The position numbers and the translations under genes were made by a program. From positions 101,273,318 through 101,337,317 of the forward strand of contig NC_135372.1 of the NCBI RefSeq assembly GCF_049243985.1: a DNA stretch of 64,000 bases, given 5' to 3'. Positions within the stretch are counted from its first letter, which is position 1. Every line of letters begins with the position of its first letter. Positions 12,610 through 24,259 of the stretch are shown piece by piece. The notes below the pieces were generated by a model, which saw only the letters and a program-made list of their open reading frames with translations, was not told the DNA's origin and searched no databases. The DNA comes from Paroedura picta (lineage: Eukaryota > Chordata > Lepidosauria > Squamata > Gekkonidae).

Positions 12610-13050
12610 GATAAGAACACAAGAAGAACCCTGCTGTTATTGGTCCATATAGTCCAGCATCTTGTCTCACACAGTTGCCAACCAGTTCTTCTGGAAGGCC
12701 CACAACAGGGCATAGAGGCCAAGGCCTTCTCCTGATGCTGCTAGGATTCAGACGCTTAATGCCTCTGGATGTGGAGGTTACCCTCAGTCATCACCATGGC
12801 TAGTAGGCCTATCCTATCCTCCATGAATCTATCTAATCCCCTTTAAAAGTTGTTTATTCCTATGGCCATCATTACATCCTTTGGTAGCAAAATCCACATT
12901 ATAATCATTCTCTGTGTAAAGTATTTCCTTTGTCCATCCTGAATCTACTGCCCACTATCCTAATTGGATGCTCTCGAGTTCTAGTATTTTGAGACAAGGA
13001 TAAAAAGTTTGTGAATACAGCCCCTGAGAGATGCCAAGTTTGAGAAGGTG
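12610..13050 (-). mobile_element. CR1 (L3-like) LINE 3' fragment
   Basis: The order of landmarks CAGTTGCCAACCAG...GGAAGGCCCACAAC...CTCCATGAATCTATCTAATCCCC...ACATCCTTTGGTAGCAAAATCC...CGAGTTCTAGTATTTTGAGA follows the 3' region of old CR1/L3-type elements read in reverse. It is 5' truncated and has no intact frame. Confidence 0.75.
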
Positions 13051-13984
13051 CTAGGAATGCTTCATTAGAGATTGCTGGTCGTTATTAGAACTAAATTTTC
13101 TGAGATAATTGGTTGGAAAGCCACAATGGGTAGACCATCCTTTCAAATAAGCCACAGATGTCACGGGCCTGCAACGTATTTGGCTAGCTTGCCTTTATTT
13201 ATCATTTGTGGCTTAAAAGAAATAAAAGCAACCAGCTTCTGTAAATTTCTCCTGTCTTGCTGCCTAGAAACAATTTTACTTGTCACGGGCAACCAGATGG
13301 GTGCCTATTAATGAGCCTTTGACAGATTTCAAATCAGTTTAAATATGTGGTGGAAAACTCAAGGTAACAGGAACATAAAAATATGCTCTGATTGATGGGG
13401 TACTTATGCACAATTATTCTAAACAGTTGCTAAGGCATCAAAGCTAGAATATTTAACAACTATCATGACACTAAAGAATGCAGCATGGGAGATAACTGCC
13501 TTTCGTACTGAAAACTCTGGGCTGAAACCCTGAGAAAAGTAGTATAATTTGTTAAGGAGCTCAAGTTATGGTTAGAGTAAGCATGTCATATATGCATGGC
13601 ATACTAGTGGTTTGAGCAAATACATTATTTTTGGATTAAGAAATACAAAGTAATTTTGTTCTTGTTTGAGTGTATTGATAACTATAACTGTGTATCGCAT
13701 TCTTGCATTTGTATGCTAATTTACTGCCATTCACAGATCTTACTAGTCAGAAGCCAAAGCTGAGGTGGGAACAGAAGTCAGAAGACAAAGTGCCCTCCAG
13801 TGGCTTATCAGGAAGTGCAGCAGATGCGGGCATGACATAACCCTCCCAACCTACCTATATGCAATGACTGAGGAAAATCTGTTTCACTGTATCTGAAGAA
13901 ATATGTTTGCATACACAGACTTATGCCTTGGATAAACAGATTTGTTGGACTAGACACAAACTTTATGTATCTGTCTAGTTACTA

Positions 13985-14092
13985 AGTTCAAGTGGGTAGC
14001 TGTGTTGATCTGAAGCAGCAGAACAAATTTAGAGTCCAGTGGCACCTCTAAGACCAACAAAGTTTTATTCAAGGTATGAGCTTTTAATGATA
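13985..14092 (+). repeat. Penelope-type tail
   Basis: TCAAGTGGGTAGCTGTGTTGATCTGAAGCAGCAG followed by AGAGTCCAGTGGCACCTCTAAGACCAACAAAGTTTTATTCAAGG is a widespread squamate tail. Other copies occur at 11145, 29535 and 57295, and a version directly abuts the Penelope GIY-YIG relic at 59495. Confidence 0.55.
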
Positions 14093-14197
14093 TATTAATG
14101 TAAATGACATAGCTGATGCCAGATAAGTAAATTGTTGCAAACTATTCCAGATCAGTCCACCAAATGATCAATAGAATTAGGAATCAGTGCACCAAAT

Positions 14198-14210
14198 TAA
14201 TAATAATAAT

Positions 14211-14243
<33 letters not shown>

Positions 14244-14255
14244 AATAATAATAAT
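14198..14255 (+). repeat. (AAT)n(AAC)n(AAT)n microsatellite
   Basis: An uninterrupted compound trinucleotide tract, AAT to AAC and back to AAT. Confidence 0.95.
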
Positions 14256-14825
14256 GCAATGAACTATGCCTGAGGGATTGCCTGCCTCTCATCCATATGA
14301 AAATGTCTGTTTTCTGTATATACTTTGCAGTCTGGGAAATGGCACAAGGGCAATGTTCTACTTCGTTTGCAGAGGTATGTTGGAAAGATTCTCACTTTTT
14401 CTTTGAAGACAGCCTCTGCTTTCCTGAGGCACCCAAACCAGTGATCATGACGCTACTGCTGAATTAGGTTTACAGAACTCTAGTATGTCATTTCCTCCAG
14501 GGACAACAGCAGTTTTTAAGACTTCTCTGAATTGATCTGTTATTTGTTAGAACTTCAAAAGACTCTGGGAACCCCCAAGGAACTGCCTGTAAAGGAATTC
14601 TTTTAGATAGAAGAGCCAAGTCTGACACAAGGGCCTAATTGATCAGCTCTGCAGACACACTTTTGAACTATTATATTACGTAAATACACATCATTTGAGA
14701 GCTGTACCATGGGATTTTACCTACCTATCAGGAACTAAGGAAGGCCTAGAACATTTGATTACAAAGGTAAGCAAGAAAGTAAGAAGTAAGCAAGAAATTT
14801 GGCCTTTACTTAAACACTAAAAAGA

Positions 14826-15490
14826 CAACAACAACAAAAGATCACTGGAGAAAACAGATATATCACAATAACAATTGATGGTGAAGAGGTTGAATGTGTT
14901 CAAGAATTCATTTTTCTTGGATCACAAATTGATGAGACTGGTGAGTGTAGTATGGAAATAAAACATCGGATTGCTCTGGGTCACTCAGCAATGACGAGCT
15001 TGAACCGAACATGATAAAGCAAGGACATAAGCCTGACTACCAAATGTAGATTAGTAAGATCTATCATATTTCCAATAGTCACTTATGGTTGTGAAAGTTG
15101 GATGATGAAAAAATCAGATAAGAGAAGAATCAATTTGTTTGAACTCTGGTGTTGGAGGTCTTCTGCAGGTTCCATGGACAGCAAAAGTCACAAATAAGAA
15201 AATACTACAGTGCATAAAGCCTGATATACCACTGATAGGTATATTCATGAAACTCCAGCTCACTTACTTTGGCCATTTCATGTGACCCAACTCAATGGAA
15301 AAAGCAATTATGCTAGGATTAGTGAGTGGAAAATGGGAAAGCAGGCTGAGAAAGAACACGGTGGTTAGATATTATCAAACTAGACACCAGCCAGAACATT
15401 ACACAACTAAATGAAGTGGTGCAAGATCAGAAATCGTGGTGTCAGTTATGCCATAGGATCACCAAGAATTGAACTTGACTGAATGAGTAA
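14826..15490 (+). mobile_element. RTE/BovB-type LINE, C-terminal fragment, decayed
   Basis: Conceptual translation gives VQEFIFLGSQIDETGECSME, then a diverged IALGHSAMTSLN, then VTYGCESWMMKKSDKRRINL and FELWCW, which are the hallmarks of the region after the reverse transcriptase in RTE/BovB elements. Stop codons and frame breaks are present (for example the TGA after LNRT near 15011), so it is an old copy. The end near 15490 includes the poorly conserved 3' part. Confidence 0.8.
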
Positions 15491-15512
15491 TATCGTCATT
15501 AAATATACATAC

Positions 15513-16800
15513 AATTTTTTAAATTCAATTTATTACCTGTCACTCCCTTGGCTCAAGACAAGTTATAGTATTTAAAAACCCCACAATAAAATCCATAAAA
15601 GGACCCATTCCTTTAAATTCCCAGCAGCGTTCAATCCAAGCCCACCACTGCCCACTTTCTATAACTCAAGCACTGCTTCTATCCATCCTGTGCCTCAAAA
15701 AGTAAATATGGGGGTCAGCATGTTGTCTCTGCTGAGGCAAGGACTAGCCCCTAGATCTTAATAAGCCCAGTCTCAAACAAATATCAGGTGGAAGAGCTCC
15801 ATCTTACAGGTCCTGAAGAATTGTAAAAGCTCTTGTAGGGCCCTTAGCACTTCTGGGAGCTCATTCCACCAGGTTGTGGCCTGGCCCAAAAAGGCCCTGA
15901 CCATAGTAAAGGCCAGGTGCATTTCCCTTGAGCCAGGTACCCCCATCAGGTTTTCACCTGTTGAGTGAAGAGCCCTGTGGCGGGTATAAGGCAATAGGTG
16001 GTCCCTCAGGTATGTGAGGCCCAGACTGCGGATGGCCATAAAGGTCAATGCCAAAACCTTAAACTTGATCTGGGATGCAACTGGCAACCAATGCAGCTGC
16101 CTCACTACTGGCTGAATGTGGCTTATCCATGATGTCCCTATGAGGGGACTTTAGCAGCTGCAGTCTATACCAGCTGTAATCTCCAGGTCAAGGATAAGGG
16201 AAGGCCCACATAGAAAGAGTTACAGAAATCTAATCTAGAGGTGACAGTTGCATGGATCACTGTGGCTGCGTTCAGAGGACAGATAGGGTGCTATTAGCTT
16301 CGCCTGGCATAGATGGCAGAACACCATGTGGGCTACTATGGTGACCTGAGCCTCCTTTGATAGGGAGACGTCCAGAACCACCCCCAGATTCCTGGCCTCA
16401 GGCTCAATCTTAAGTTGCACCCTGGCCAGTGTGGGAAGACAAACTTCCTGTCTGGCCCCTTTCTCCCCAACCACAGGACCTCTGTCTTGGAGAGACTGAG
16501 TTTAAGGTGACTCAGCTCTAACCATCTAGCTATGGCTTCCGAACATCTGGCGAATGTTTCTGAGGAGAGTCTGGGCAGCTGTCCAAAAGGTGATAGAGCT
16601 AGATGTCATCCACATATTGGTGACAACCCAGTCCCAAACTGGGACTCAAAAAGGGAGCCAAAAGGGTTGTGACATTTGTTCTCTCAGTGCAACCCTCTGT
16701 GTCCAGTTCCAGGGAAAGGAGATCAACCACTGAAGGGCTGTCCCATGTATCCTGGCCCCAGTGACAGTGTGTCTTTTGCAACTGTAGTTTAGATCACAAT
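15513..16800 (-). mobile_element. L2-like LINE, RT to 3' end, decayed
   Basis: On the minus strand, 16781-16599 ends in LGLGCHQYVDDI, a variant of the YADD catalytic box. 16474-16235 carries RNLGVVLDVSLS, and 16105-15773 carries LHWLPVASQIKFKVLALTF and WWNELPEVLRAL, typical C-terminal L2 landmarks. An A/T-rich tail lies near 15513-15600. The frame is broken into at least three open pieces. The copy at 19806 has the same GLGCHQ box and is probably the same subfamily. Confidence 0.75.
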
Positions 16801-18490
16801 TCATCCATAACTAATACAAAACAAAATTTGGATCATCTATATTATTCCCATAATGCATCTGTCTCAGTACTATGGAAACATCAAAATAACATCAATTACA
16901 CTAGTAGATTGCATCTTCCCCAATCTGTATATTATGCAATGTGTTAATTTTATAAAATTGATTATCACACTATAATATATTCAAATTATAATTTCAAGGT
17001 GATTTCTTAATTTCCACTTTTGTTGAATTCTCACAATTCATAATTTTTTTAAAAATTCATCAACACACCCAGTGCCAATCCCTCTTAATAACTAAGCACA
17101 ATAGTTAATGGAATTGTAGGAATTCCATTTCCCATAACCTGAAAGATAATTATAATCTCTTTTCAAAATCAAACATACTTTTAATGAAGCTGAAATCACA
17201 TTCTGCTCATTTAGAACCATCATTCTTGAACCACTCACTTGATCTGCATAATAATAGAATAATACATCTGGAAAATATAAATCCTGTTTGGGGTTTCGCA
17301 GTAATTGGTATCCTTTCCTGTTTACTTAGCTGAAATCCCAGTATGCTTTGCTCTGTATGATGCAAACAAATGAGACCTCTGGGCATTCTGGATTCTACCT
17401 AAAAGCAGCTATAGAGGATAATAATTTTGTTGGTAAACCAGTGCAGAGATTTCCCCCTATATGTTTGCCATTCCAATCTTCTCTCTGTACCACCCCCCCC
17501 CAAAAAAAAAAAACACCACCCTGCTATGAACTTATCTGGGAAAATAAGGCATGGCTGTTATCAAACTCTTCCTACCCATTTTTAATTGGAAGGGTGTTTT
17601 TATTTTCCTTTCTGACATTCACCTTTTAGTCAGCTCAATCTTTATTAATGAGATAATTAAGAATAGGAAGAATTTATAAGCTAAAAGTTTTAAAAGGTGA
17701 GAAACTATACAGGGGGAAGCAAAACTGCTTCTTCTGTGTTAGTATAGTTTAAAAAATTATTTATAGAGCATCTCCAATGAACTGCAGCAGACTGTCATTA
17801 TAATAGTTAACAGACCAAATTAGATTGCTAATGAAATATAATAAGGATCTGCAACTAGAAGGGAATGGATCTTTGCAGGTGACTGAATTACCTTGTATCT
17901 ACGTGAGCTCCTGGGAGATCTAATCATATGATGACTTTCTCAAATGAGAGGGGTAAGAGACAAGCCATACTTGCTATCCCATCTGAAAGCGGAAACAGCT
18001 GGGCAAAGGACAGGGTCTGTCTAAAATGAGGGCCTAGACTTTTCTTGGCCCTTCATGCTTTAACAATAATGCACCAAGGGTGGGGAAGCTAGAAGTGAGG
18101 AGCCAGGAGCAAAGTAACTGCCATGGTGGAGAAAGTATGGGGCGAGAGAGATGATCTGTGATGGCAGCTCTGGTCATCAGAGCAGGACCTACTGCAAACG
18201 GGCAAGGTCAACAACTGCCTGTACATTTGCATTCTCTGATGGCTCCCAACTAGTAAGATGACCTGCCTGAGGGAGTCAGGAAGACTCCCACATTTCTGTC
18301 ACTCTGCAAACTGTATAAAACAGAGTTGTTCAGGAGAACATTTTTAAAAAGATAAATAGGGCTATATTACAATGGAATGTGCTTTTATGAACAGAACCGG
18401 ACGATGAACTGTACTACCATGTATAGTATTATTCTGTTTATTATCCTGCTTTCAATGCATTGTTTCCTACTATACCATATTCTGCATTTA
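16801..18490. other. AT-rich intergenic, nothing recognised
   Basis: Only a short poly-C/poly-A tract near 17493-17511 stands out. No exon-like frame. Confidence 0.35.
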
Positions 18491-18720
18491 GATTTGAGTC
18501 CAGTAGCCCCTAAGAAACCAACAAGAGTTTCAGGGTGTCAGGGGATGGAAGCGGAGGAAGAAGTCATGACAATGACAGGGCGCAGAGGAGGTCAGACACT
18601 GGTCTGAGGGCAACCGCAGCAGCTTACTCCCTGAAGCCCTCGTTGGTCTCTGGGGTGCTACTGGACTCAAAATATAGCTGCTCTACTACAGGCCAGCGTG
18701 GCTAGCCTCCGGTACTATTT
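18490..18720. repeat. Inverted pair of Penelope-type tail motifs
   Basis: TTTGAGTCCAGTAGCCCCTAAGAAACCAACAAGAG at the left and GTTGGTCTCTGGGGTGCTACTGGACTCAAAA at the right are inverted copies of the tail motif, enclosing about 140 bp of other sequence. Confidence 0.45.
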
Positions 18721-18749
18721 TCTGCATTGTTTAGTGCTTTGTTTCAGAT

Positions 18750-18847
18750 TTGTATAAACCTGTTGCTTATTAGGTGTCTCACCCTCTTGACTGTGTAAAC
18801 TTGCACTGTGGAATCTGCCTTGAGTGAGAAAGGTAGACAATAAACAT
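18750..18847 (+). mobile_element. L2-like LINE 3' tail
   Basis: TGTAAACTTGCACTGTGGAATCTGCCTTGAGTGAGAAAGGTAGACAATAAA resembles the 3' ends of L2-like elements. It directly abuts the next SINE. Confidence 0.45.
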
Positions 18848-19126
18848 AGAAGAAGAAGAGTTGGTTCTTATATGGCACTTTTCCCTACCTGAAGGAGGCT
18901 CAAAGCGGCTTACAGTCACCTTCCCATTCCTCTCCCCACAACAGACACCCTGTGGGGTGGGTGAGGCTGAGAGAGCACTGACATCACTGCCCGGTCAGAA
19001 CAGTTTTATCAGTGCCGTGACGAGCCCAAGGTCACCCAGCTGGTTGCATGTGGGGGAGCGCAAAATCGAACCCGGCATGCCAGATTAGAAGTCCGCACTC
19101 CTAACCACTACACCAAACTGGCTCTC
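18848..19126 (-). mobile_element. tRNA-derived SINE with L2-like tail
   Basis: Read on the minus strand: GAGAGCCAGTTTGGTGTAGTG (A box), then GCCGGGTTCGAT (B box), then the body with CAGGGTGTCTGTTGTGGGGA, then GGCTTTGAG...CATATAAGAACCAACTC and a CTTCTT tail. The internal pol III boxes are clear. Good copies also lie at 21494, 26501 and 31988. Confidence 0.9.
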
Positions 19127-19761
19127 AAGGAAATGAACAGATCAGGCAGATGATGATCATATTTTGTTATCTGTTAGTTGAGACATAAAATGCTCATGGC
19201 GAAGCACTATTTTTAAATTTAAAATCTTTAAGCAAAAACAACCCCCCCCCCACACACACACATTTTTAAAATCAGGTCTGCAATAACTATGGACTCCCAA
19301 AATAATCAGGGGAGAATGAAGTCAATCATATTTCCTTCTTCTACATTTGAGGAAGCTATACACTCTAGAGTACATCTCAGCACAATGAATGCAGGCTGAG
19401 AGGAAAACAAACACATTTTATTTCTTGAGTTAGTCCCTGTATAGTGATAGAATCTAAAGCAAAGGGAACTGAAATGCACAGTAGATTCTCAAATGAAATC
19501 TCTGTTCTGCTTCTCTGCAGCCTCCGTGGTTGTTCCACGCTCAGCTAAGTGTGCTTGTAAACAAAGTACACACAACACCTAGTTTGTTTAGCAGAGAAGG
19601 AAACATGCCAGTAAGCATCCATAACCCACCTCACTGGGGATCTTCCATGGATGATTATAGAAACAGCAAGAATGTTTGGCTGCAGGAATTGGTGGGGTTC
19701 AGAGAAATGATAAAGGAGAGAAGCAACTGGCTTTTATATGGAGAACATGGAATGCATTTGC

Positions 19762-19806
19762 TACAAGAACATAAGAGAAGCCCTATTGAATCAGGCCAGT
19801 GGCATA
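19762..19806 (-). mobile_element. CR1 (L3-like) 3' tip
   Basis: AAGAACATAAGAGAAGCCC...ATTGAATCAGGCCAGTGGC is the reverse of the terminal sequence of L3-like CR1 elements. Only the tip is present, and an L2-like copy begins at once. Confidence 0.6.
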
Positions 19807-20480
19807 GTCACCCTGATGGACGACCTCCGTCTCCAGTTAGGCCGAGGCGGCTCAGCACTACTAGTCCTCTCAGCAGCGTTCAACACAGTCGACCATGAGC
19901 TACTAGCTCACCGCCTCATTGATGCCGGAATACGAGGGACAGCCCTTCAATGGCCGATCTCCTTCCTCCGGGGTTGTGAACAGAGGGTTGCAATAGGAGA
20001 GAAAACATCAAGCTGCCGACTACTTACTTGTGGAGTCCCACAAGGGGCTGTCCTCTCTCTTATCCTGTTTAACATTTTTATGCGCCCTCTTGCACAACTG
20101 GTACGGAAGTTTGGGCTGGGCTGTCATCAGTAGGCAGATGGCACCCAGCTCTTCCTCCTGATGGATGGCCACCCTGACTCTCCCCCAGAAGCACTAGCCA
20201 GCTGCCTGGAAGCAGTGACGAGATGGCTCAAGCAGAGTCGTCTGAAGATCAATCCTTCAAAGGCGGATGTCCTGTGGCTGGGTAAGAGGGCCCATGTGAG
20301 GAAGCACGTTTGCCCACCCTAGATGCCATAGAGCTCACTATGGCTCACTCCGCTGGGAACCTGGGCATGATCCTGAATGCTTCCCTCACAATAGAAGCCC
20401 AGGTCACGAAGGTGGCTGGCATTTTACCATCTCCGCCAAGCTACTAGTAAATAGTAAATATGTAACTTCCTGGCTTGACC
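19806..20480 (+). mobile_element. L2-like LINE, reverse transcriptase fragment
   Basis: Translation gives LLVLSAAFNTVDHELLAHRL, SFLRGCEQRVAIG and CGVPQGAVLSLILFNIF, the palm of a LINE reverse transcriptase. It reaches FGLGCHQ-stop-ADGTQLF where YADDTQLF is expected, so the catalytic box is mutated and the element is dead. Downstream text to 20480 continues the RT thumb region with further breaks. Confidence 0.85.
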
Positions 20481-21490
20481 ACGGATGCGTGCCCTACATG
20501 AGACTGCCCTTGGACCTCTCAAACATTTTAGTTGTTGCTGAATGTAGTCACTCCATCTGCCTCTTGTTCATGTGGGGGTCACACATGCAACCAGTTTTGC
20601 ATCAACTCACCACTTACAAACTTTTGTGCTCAGTTAAAATACATATGTTCTCTTTCCTCATTAAGGTACAGAATTCTCAATTACATGCCCCCTCCCTCAT
20701 CATTCTATATGCTGGGTATTCTAGGTGTTCTGTCTCATTTTTGTACTTTAATCATGCTTGTGTTCTTAAACTTTCTAATACAATCCTCCTATTAGATACT
20801 AACATGGGATTCATTATTCACATTCCAGTGACAAGCAGCCAGGGCACAGTTAAAAATGCAATGGTTTATAAAATAAATAGTTTTCAACAGATGATTTTGC
20901 ACCTTCATCTTGTCTACTTTAGTTATATACCTATTTTGGGAAACGTTTTTTGTTAAACATAAAGCAACAACAGCAGCGACAAAATGTATACTGCAGACAA
21001 ACAGTGAATTAGCCAGGTACAAAGCCAATTTTCAAAAGAATAAGCTCACATTTTCATTGCAACTAAAAAGTGGTTGATTGGATTATTGGACACTATCCCA
21101 GGGCTGTTGGATACAACACATATTGTTGGGTTTTTGCAAAATCCTTTTCCTTCAGAGTTTTGACAGAATTATTTTTTCCATTAAACAGTCATAAGTGGGG
21201 AATGGCATAGATAAGGAAACCAAATACAGTTCCAGTTTTCCAGAAATGGTGGGTGAAAATAGCCCTTGCTCAGATCTGCTGCATATGATTATGATCCAAA
21301 AACTGTTCCCATCATAGTGTTACAATTAACGAATCTTGGATTTCTGACAATAATAAGGCCGCTCTTCATTACTGCCATTTCATGCCAACATGGCTACATG
21401 AATTTCCAAGTCTTAGGATATTCCAAGTCAATGTTATCCTGGCTCACTAACAACATACTTTATCAGCTTGACCACCAGTAAGCCATATGC
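20481..21490. other. Intergenic, nothing recognised
   Basis: The 155-codon open frame at 20489-20956 is AT-rich, begins inside LINE-like sequence and shows no protein-like conservation that I can see. Confidence 0.35.
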
Positions 21491-21493
21491 ATG

Positions 21494-21770
21494 ACAGCCA
21501 GCTTAGTATAGTGGTTAGGAGTGCAGACTTCTAATCTGGCATGCCGGGTTCGATTCTGCGCTCCCCCACATGCAACCAGCTGGGTGACCTTGGGCTTGCC
21601 ACAGCACTAATAAAGCTGTTCTGACCGAGCAGTGATATCAGGGCTCTCTCAGCCTCACCTACCTTACAGGGTGTCTGTTGTGGGGAGAGGGAAGGCAAGG
21701 CAATTGTAAGCTGCTTTGAGGCTCCTTTAAGTAGAGAAATGCGGCCTATAAGAACCAACTCTTCTTTTTC
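21494..21770 (+). mobile_element. tRNA-derived SINE with L2-like tail
   Basis: The head GCCAGCTTAGTATAGTGGTTAGGAG holds the A box and GCCGGGTTCGATTC the B box. The body and the tail GCCTATAAGAACCAACTCTTC match the copies at 18848 and 26501. Confidence 0.9.
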
Positions 21771-22027
21771 TATTTCCAGGTGAAACTATAATACATCCCA
21801 ATAGCCTTGCTTGCTTTGAAATTCTCAGGTATCAATAAAGGCTCATTCTTGTCAATATTAAAATATTATGGTAATTTTAAAGATACAGTAAGAGTCAGAG
21901 TCACCTTTGATGAAATATAATGAATGAAGTTGCTTTAAGGTCACATTTGCTGTTTTCTAGGTTATGTGAGATCAAGGATTAATTTAAGTGTCAAAGTGTT
22001 CAGTACATTAAGAGTCATGCAGTTCAA

Positions 22028-22110
22028 TCCAGTAAGCATGTAAGTAAATCCAATTGAGTTCATTGGCACTAACAGTTTAGTAAGAGTGCTTTGGATTGCA
22101 TCTTGAGACA
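22028..22110. mobile_element. Small palindromic repeat, about 80 bp
   Basis: TTCAATCCAGTAAGCATGTAAGTAAATCC at the left mirrors AGAGTGCTTTGGATTGCAT at the right around ATTGAGTTCATTGGCA. Related pieces lie at 11030, 52120 and 53170. Likely a miniature DNA element, class unknown. Confidence 0.4.
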
Positions 22111-22202
22111 GACATGAATAGTCAAGCAGGGAAAAACAATAATTCCCATCAGTGTAAGATTCCACATGGTTCTGATCATTTGCATTGCACACAAGTATAC
22201 CA

Positions 22203-23093
22203 GGGGCTTTCCGCACCAGGATCCTTGTAGCAAATTGTTTGCTGAACGTAAAATCGCCATTTAAAATAGTGGAATTCGTCATTATGCATACCTAACTTTG
22301 TAGTGGAATCCAGTTGCGTTTCCATCGTTTCCCACAAGCTTCCGGTCTCAGCAAAAATCACTAGAAAGGAAGCGCTATTGCCGAGCTCGTCCCACCCCTG
22401 GCCGTCAAGCAGCCAATGGGCAGCCGTTAGCATGCTCCCAAACAGCCCCTTTCCCTTTAAGAAAGGTTTAAAAAAAAAAACACACACCCATTGCAACGAA
22501 TATGTGTTGATTCGTTGCAAGGGAGAGACCCATCCAGCTGGCAGGTGTGTTTGAGCTGTCGTTTCATCGTTGCCACGCTCCCCCCGAGTGAAAAAAAAAA
22601 TCCCCCCCCCCCACGGGCCTGATTTTCGGCCGAAAACAGTGTAAAAAATAAAGGGAAAATACATCAGCAAACGGGCTTCTCTGTTGTTTGTGCTTAGTGA
22701 CTAAACAGCTCTGGGGAGGGACTGAAGCCGGGGAAGCCTCTAAACAGAGGCTCGCTGGTGGGTTGAACTCCGCTCGCTCGAAGAAAAAAAAATGGTGATC
22801 GCTTCGCCGGAAGATCAGAGGAGAGAGCCAGGGGGAGGGACTTTGTAGAAACCACAACAATGGTAACACACAGAACTTTCCCGCTAGTGTTGCAGATTGG
22901 TTGCAGGAGTGTAGCGCTTTCCGGAGGGTGAATCCACTTTTGGGGATTTCCCTGAAAGCGCTACAAGGAAGCGCTTTTTGCGGATTGGTTTCAGGTGTGT
23001 GGCAGATTGTCAACGACATTGTGCATAATGGCAAATCAGTAGCGTTTTCAATTGGCAACCATTGTGTGATTTTGAAGGCGTGCGAAAAGCCCC
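22203..23093. mobile_element. Unclassified terminal-inverted-repeat DNA transposon, non-autonomous
   Basis: The two ends are GGGGCTTTCCGCAC at 22203-22216 and its near-perfect inverse GTGCGAAAAGCCCC at 23080-23093 (13 of 14 match). Both sides carry a possible 3-bp target duplication CCA. The 891-bp interior is richer in CpG than the flanks and repeats the motif AGCGCT several times, including an inverted pair near 22914 and 22957. No transposase frame is recognisable; the overlapping 164- and 177-codon minus frames are not protein-like. The short duplication is weak evidence for class. Confidence 0.5.
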
Positions 23094-23814
23094 CCAAATT
23101 AGCACAGCAACATGTAAGGCTGTATAAAACGCCTCATGCATTTATTCTATGCTTTTAGTTGCTTTATCCCTTTTATTAAATACCTGAAGAACAGCTCTGC
23201 TTATTTTGTAAATTTGCTATTAGGTTTCATCCACACTCATGCACAAGTTAACACAGGAAAAATATTCGGATTCTATGCATGGCTGGTGTCGTTTTATTTC
23301 TAGCAAGGCTCCACAAAGAGATGGATAACAGGCAAAGATTCAGCTGATGCAGTTTGGGCTGTAGATGCAATGATGGGGAAAGCTTTATCAAAAGAATTTC
23401 TGTACACCAGGCAGCTGATATGAGCAGAAGAATCCTCTGGGAAGGGGAGTGATCATCCTGTGCTTGGGAGACCATTTGCTTCTGAATTTTGTAAAAGGGG
23501 GGGGAGGGACATCTTAATGCACCCAGCCCGTACCCCTTCTCTCAGATTTAAGAGCTTAAGCAGTCTGATTCCCCCTTTAACAGTCACTGGCTTTCAGCAT
23601 TCTGTTCTTTCTGGGGTATTTTGAGTCCTTAATAGGCCATTTAAAAGGGCTTCTTTCCTTTGGGTTAATTTACAAAGTCATCTTTTTCTCATAGTTGTGG
23701 AAGCCTCAAGTAGCCAGTGCCCCATCTTGCTCTGCAGCTGGCCATTTTGTATCTCCGAATAATCTTGATTTGTATTCAGAGCTTGGAAAGGAACATGGAC
23801 TCAGGCACCCTAAG

Positions 23815-23940
23815 TAGGGTTGCCAGCTCTAGTTTGGGGAATACCTGGAGATTTTGAGGGCAGGGATCCCAGCAAATTATAATGCCATTCAGTCCACCTC
23901 CTAAAGCAGCCATTTTCTCCAGGGGGCATTAAACTCAATT
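23815..23940. mobile_element. TIR DNA-element fragment ('gggttgccagctc' family)
   Basis: AGGGTTGCCAGCTCTAGTTTGGGG, ATACCTGGAGATTTTGAGGG and AAGCAGCCATTTTCTCCAGGG occur in this order. The same text occurs in inverse at 47020-47113, ending TTTGCAACCCT. This is the pattern of a palindromic non-autonomous DNA transposon. Confidence 0.5.
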
Positions 23941-24259
23941 ATTATTAGTGAGATGAGATGAGATGGATACTCATAACAAAGGCACTTGGGGGCAAGCGGT
24001 GAAGTTGATGGGCAATGGAGTTAGGGCAGACAAATGCCTAATGAAATAATAGAACCCTGCTAGTGAGTGTAGTGAGGGCCATACGGAGGAATGGCTGTAA
24101 AATGGAATCAGACAGATTTATGGAGCTTCAAAGGCTGTATGTCAGAACGGAACCTCCACAGCCAGAGGCAGTCATCTTCTGAATACTGCAGCTAAGAAGC
24201 CAGATGGAAGAGCAGCCTCCGCCCTTTGCCCTGCTTGTTTCCCCTCCAGAGCAACAGGA

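Noticed and set aside
20489-20956. A 155-codon plus-strand open frame
   Set aside because: AT-rich, hydrophobic by composition, begins in LINE-derived sequence and is overlapped by another open phase.
22176-23097. Overlapping minus frames of 164 and 177 codons
   Set aside because: Two phases are open across the same CpG-rich transposon and neither shows transposase motifs.
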